This document shows positions 5,235-5,276 of a DNA stretch of 5,276 nt, piece after piece. The notes beneath the pieces were generated by a model, which was given only the letters and a program-made list of their open reading frames with translations, did no database searches and had not been told where the DNA came from. The DNA comes from Methanomicrobiales archaeon. Its GTDB lineage: Archaea > Halobacteriota > Methanomicrobia > Methanomicrobiales > JACTUA01. The stretch spans positions 1-5,276 of the forward strand of contig JAJRCY010000077.1 in the NCBI GenBank assembly GCA_028678715.1, in the 5' to 3' direction. Position 1 is the stretch's first letter; each line of letters opens with the position of its first letter. The position numbers and the translations under genes were made by a program.

Positions 5235-5236
5235 TC
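5226..5236 (+). promoter_or_regulatory. Archaeal-type TATA box near right edge
   Basis: GGTTTATAATC in the AT-rich last 100 bases is the best TATA match in the window. On the plus strand it would start a transcript near 5257-5260 for a gene beyond the edge; on the minus strand it would give a long leader to DUF2061. Orientation cannot be settled here. Confidence 0.4.
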
Positions 5237-5276
5237 CTGAAATTAGAGTGAAACCATTATCGTCTAGTGTTCATAT

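Noticed and set aside
1..5276. tRNA or rRNA genes, insertion sequences, integrase sites
   Set aside because: No tRNA-like T-loop or cloverleaf pattern, no transposase-like protein and no terminal inverted repeats were seen when reading both strands by eye; a covariance-model scan was not possible.

Overview
The window is GC-rich, densely packed DNA that reads like a euryarchaeal methanogen, most probably of the Methanomicrobiales. This is an inference. It rests on GGAGG/AGGTGA-type ribosome binding sites, an archaeal TATA-like element between divergent genes, a family-6-like (HDG) DNA glycosylase of the kind known from methanogens, and small archaeal-looking hypothetical proteins. No rRNA or marker gene is present to fix the taxon.

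Layout. Positions 1-2000 (+) hold the C-terminal three quarters of an MgtA-type Mg2+-transporting P-type ATPase, cut by the left edge. Converging on it is a two-gene minus-strand unit: a cytoplasmic-looking trypsin-like serine protease (2239-3240), then a 72-residue protein (1975-2193) that resembles the protease's own N-terminal domain with no catalytic part. The small gene's 3' end overlaps the ATPase gene tail-to-tail by 26 bp. Positions 3241-3492 are non-coding and rich in short direct and inverted repeats. Next come a minus-strand hypoxanthine/uracil-DNA-glycosylase-superfamily gene (3493-4020) and, divergent from it across about 64 bp with one shared TATA-like element, a plus-strand pair: a 65-residue protein made of two copies of one motif (4085-4282) and an SRPBCC/START-like protein (4292-4792). 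A minus-strand DUF2061 membrane protein (4847-5077) converges on that pair. The last 200 bp are AT-richer and non-coding, with an imperfect 24/25-nt direct repeat covering a good TATA box.

How the genes relate. They look like small separate transcription units rather than one pathway: ion transport, proteolysis, base-excision repair, and a probable ligand-binding protein with a tiny partner. The least conventional items are four: an Ala in place of the near-invariant Thr of the P-type ATPase DKTGT signature, the protease paired with a free-standing copy of its N-terminal domain, the duplicated 65-residue protein, and the two repeat clusters in non-coding DNA. I see no CRISPR array, transposon, tRNA or rRNA, and no clear new multi-gene defence or metabolic system.
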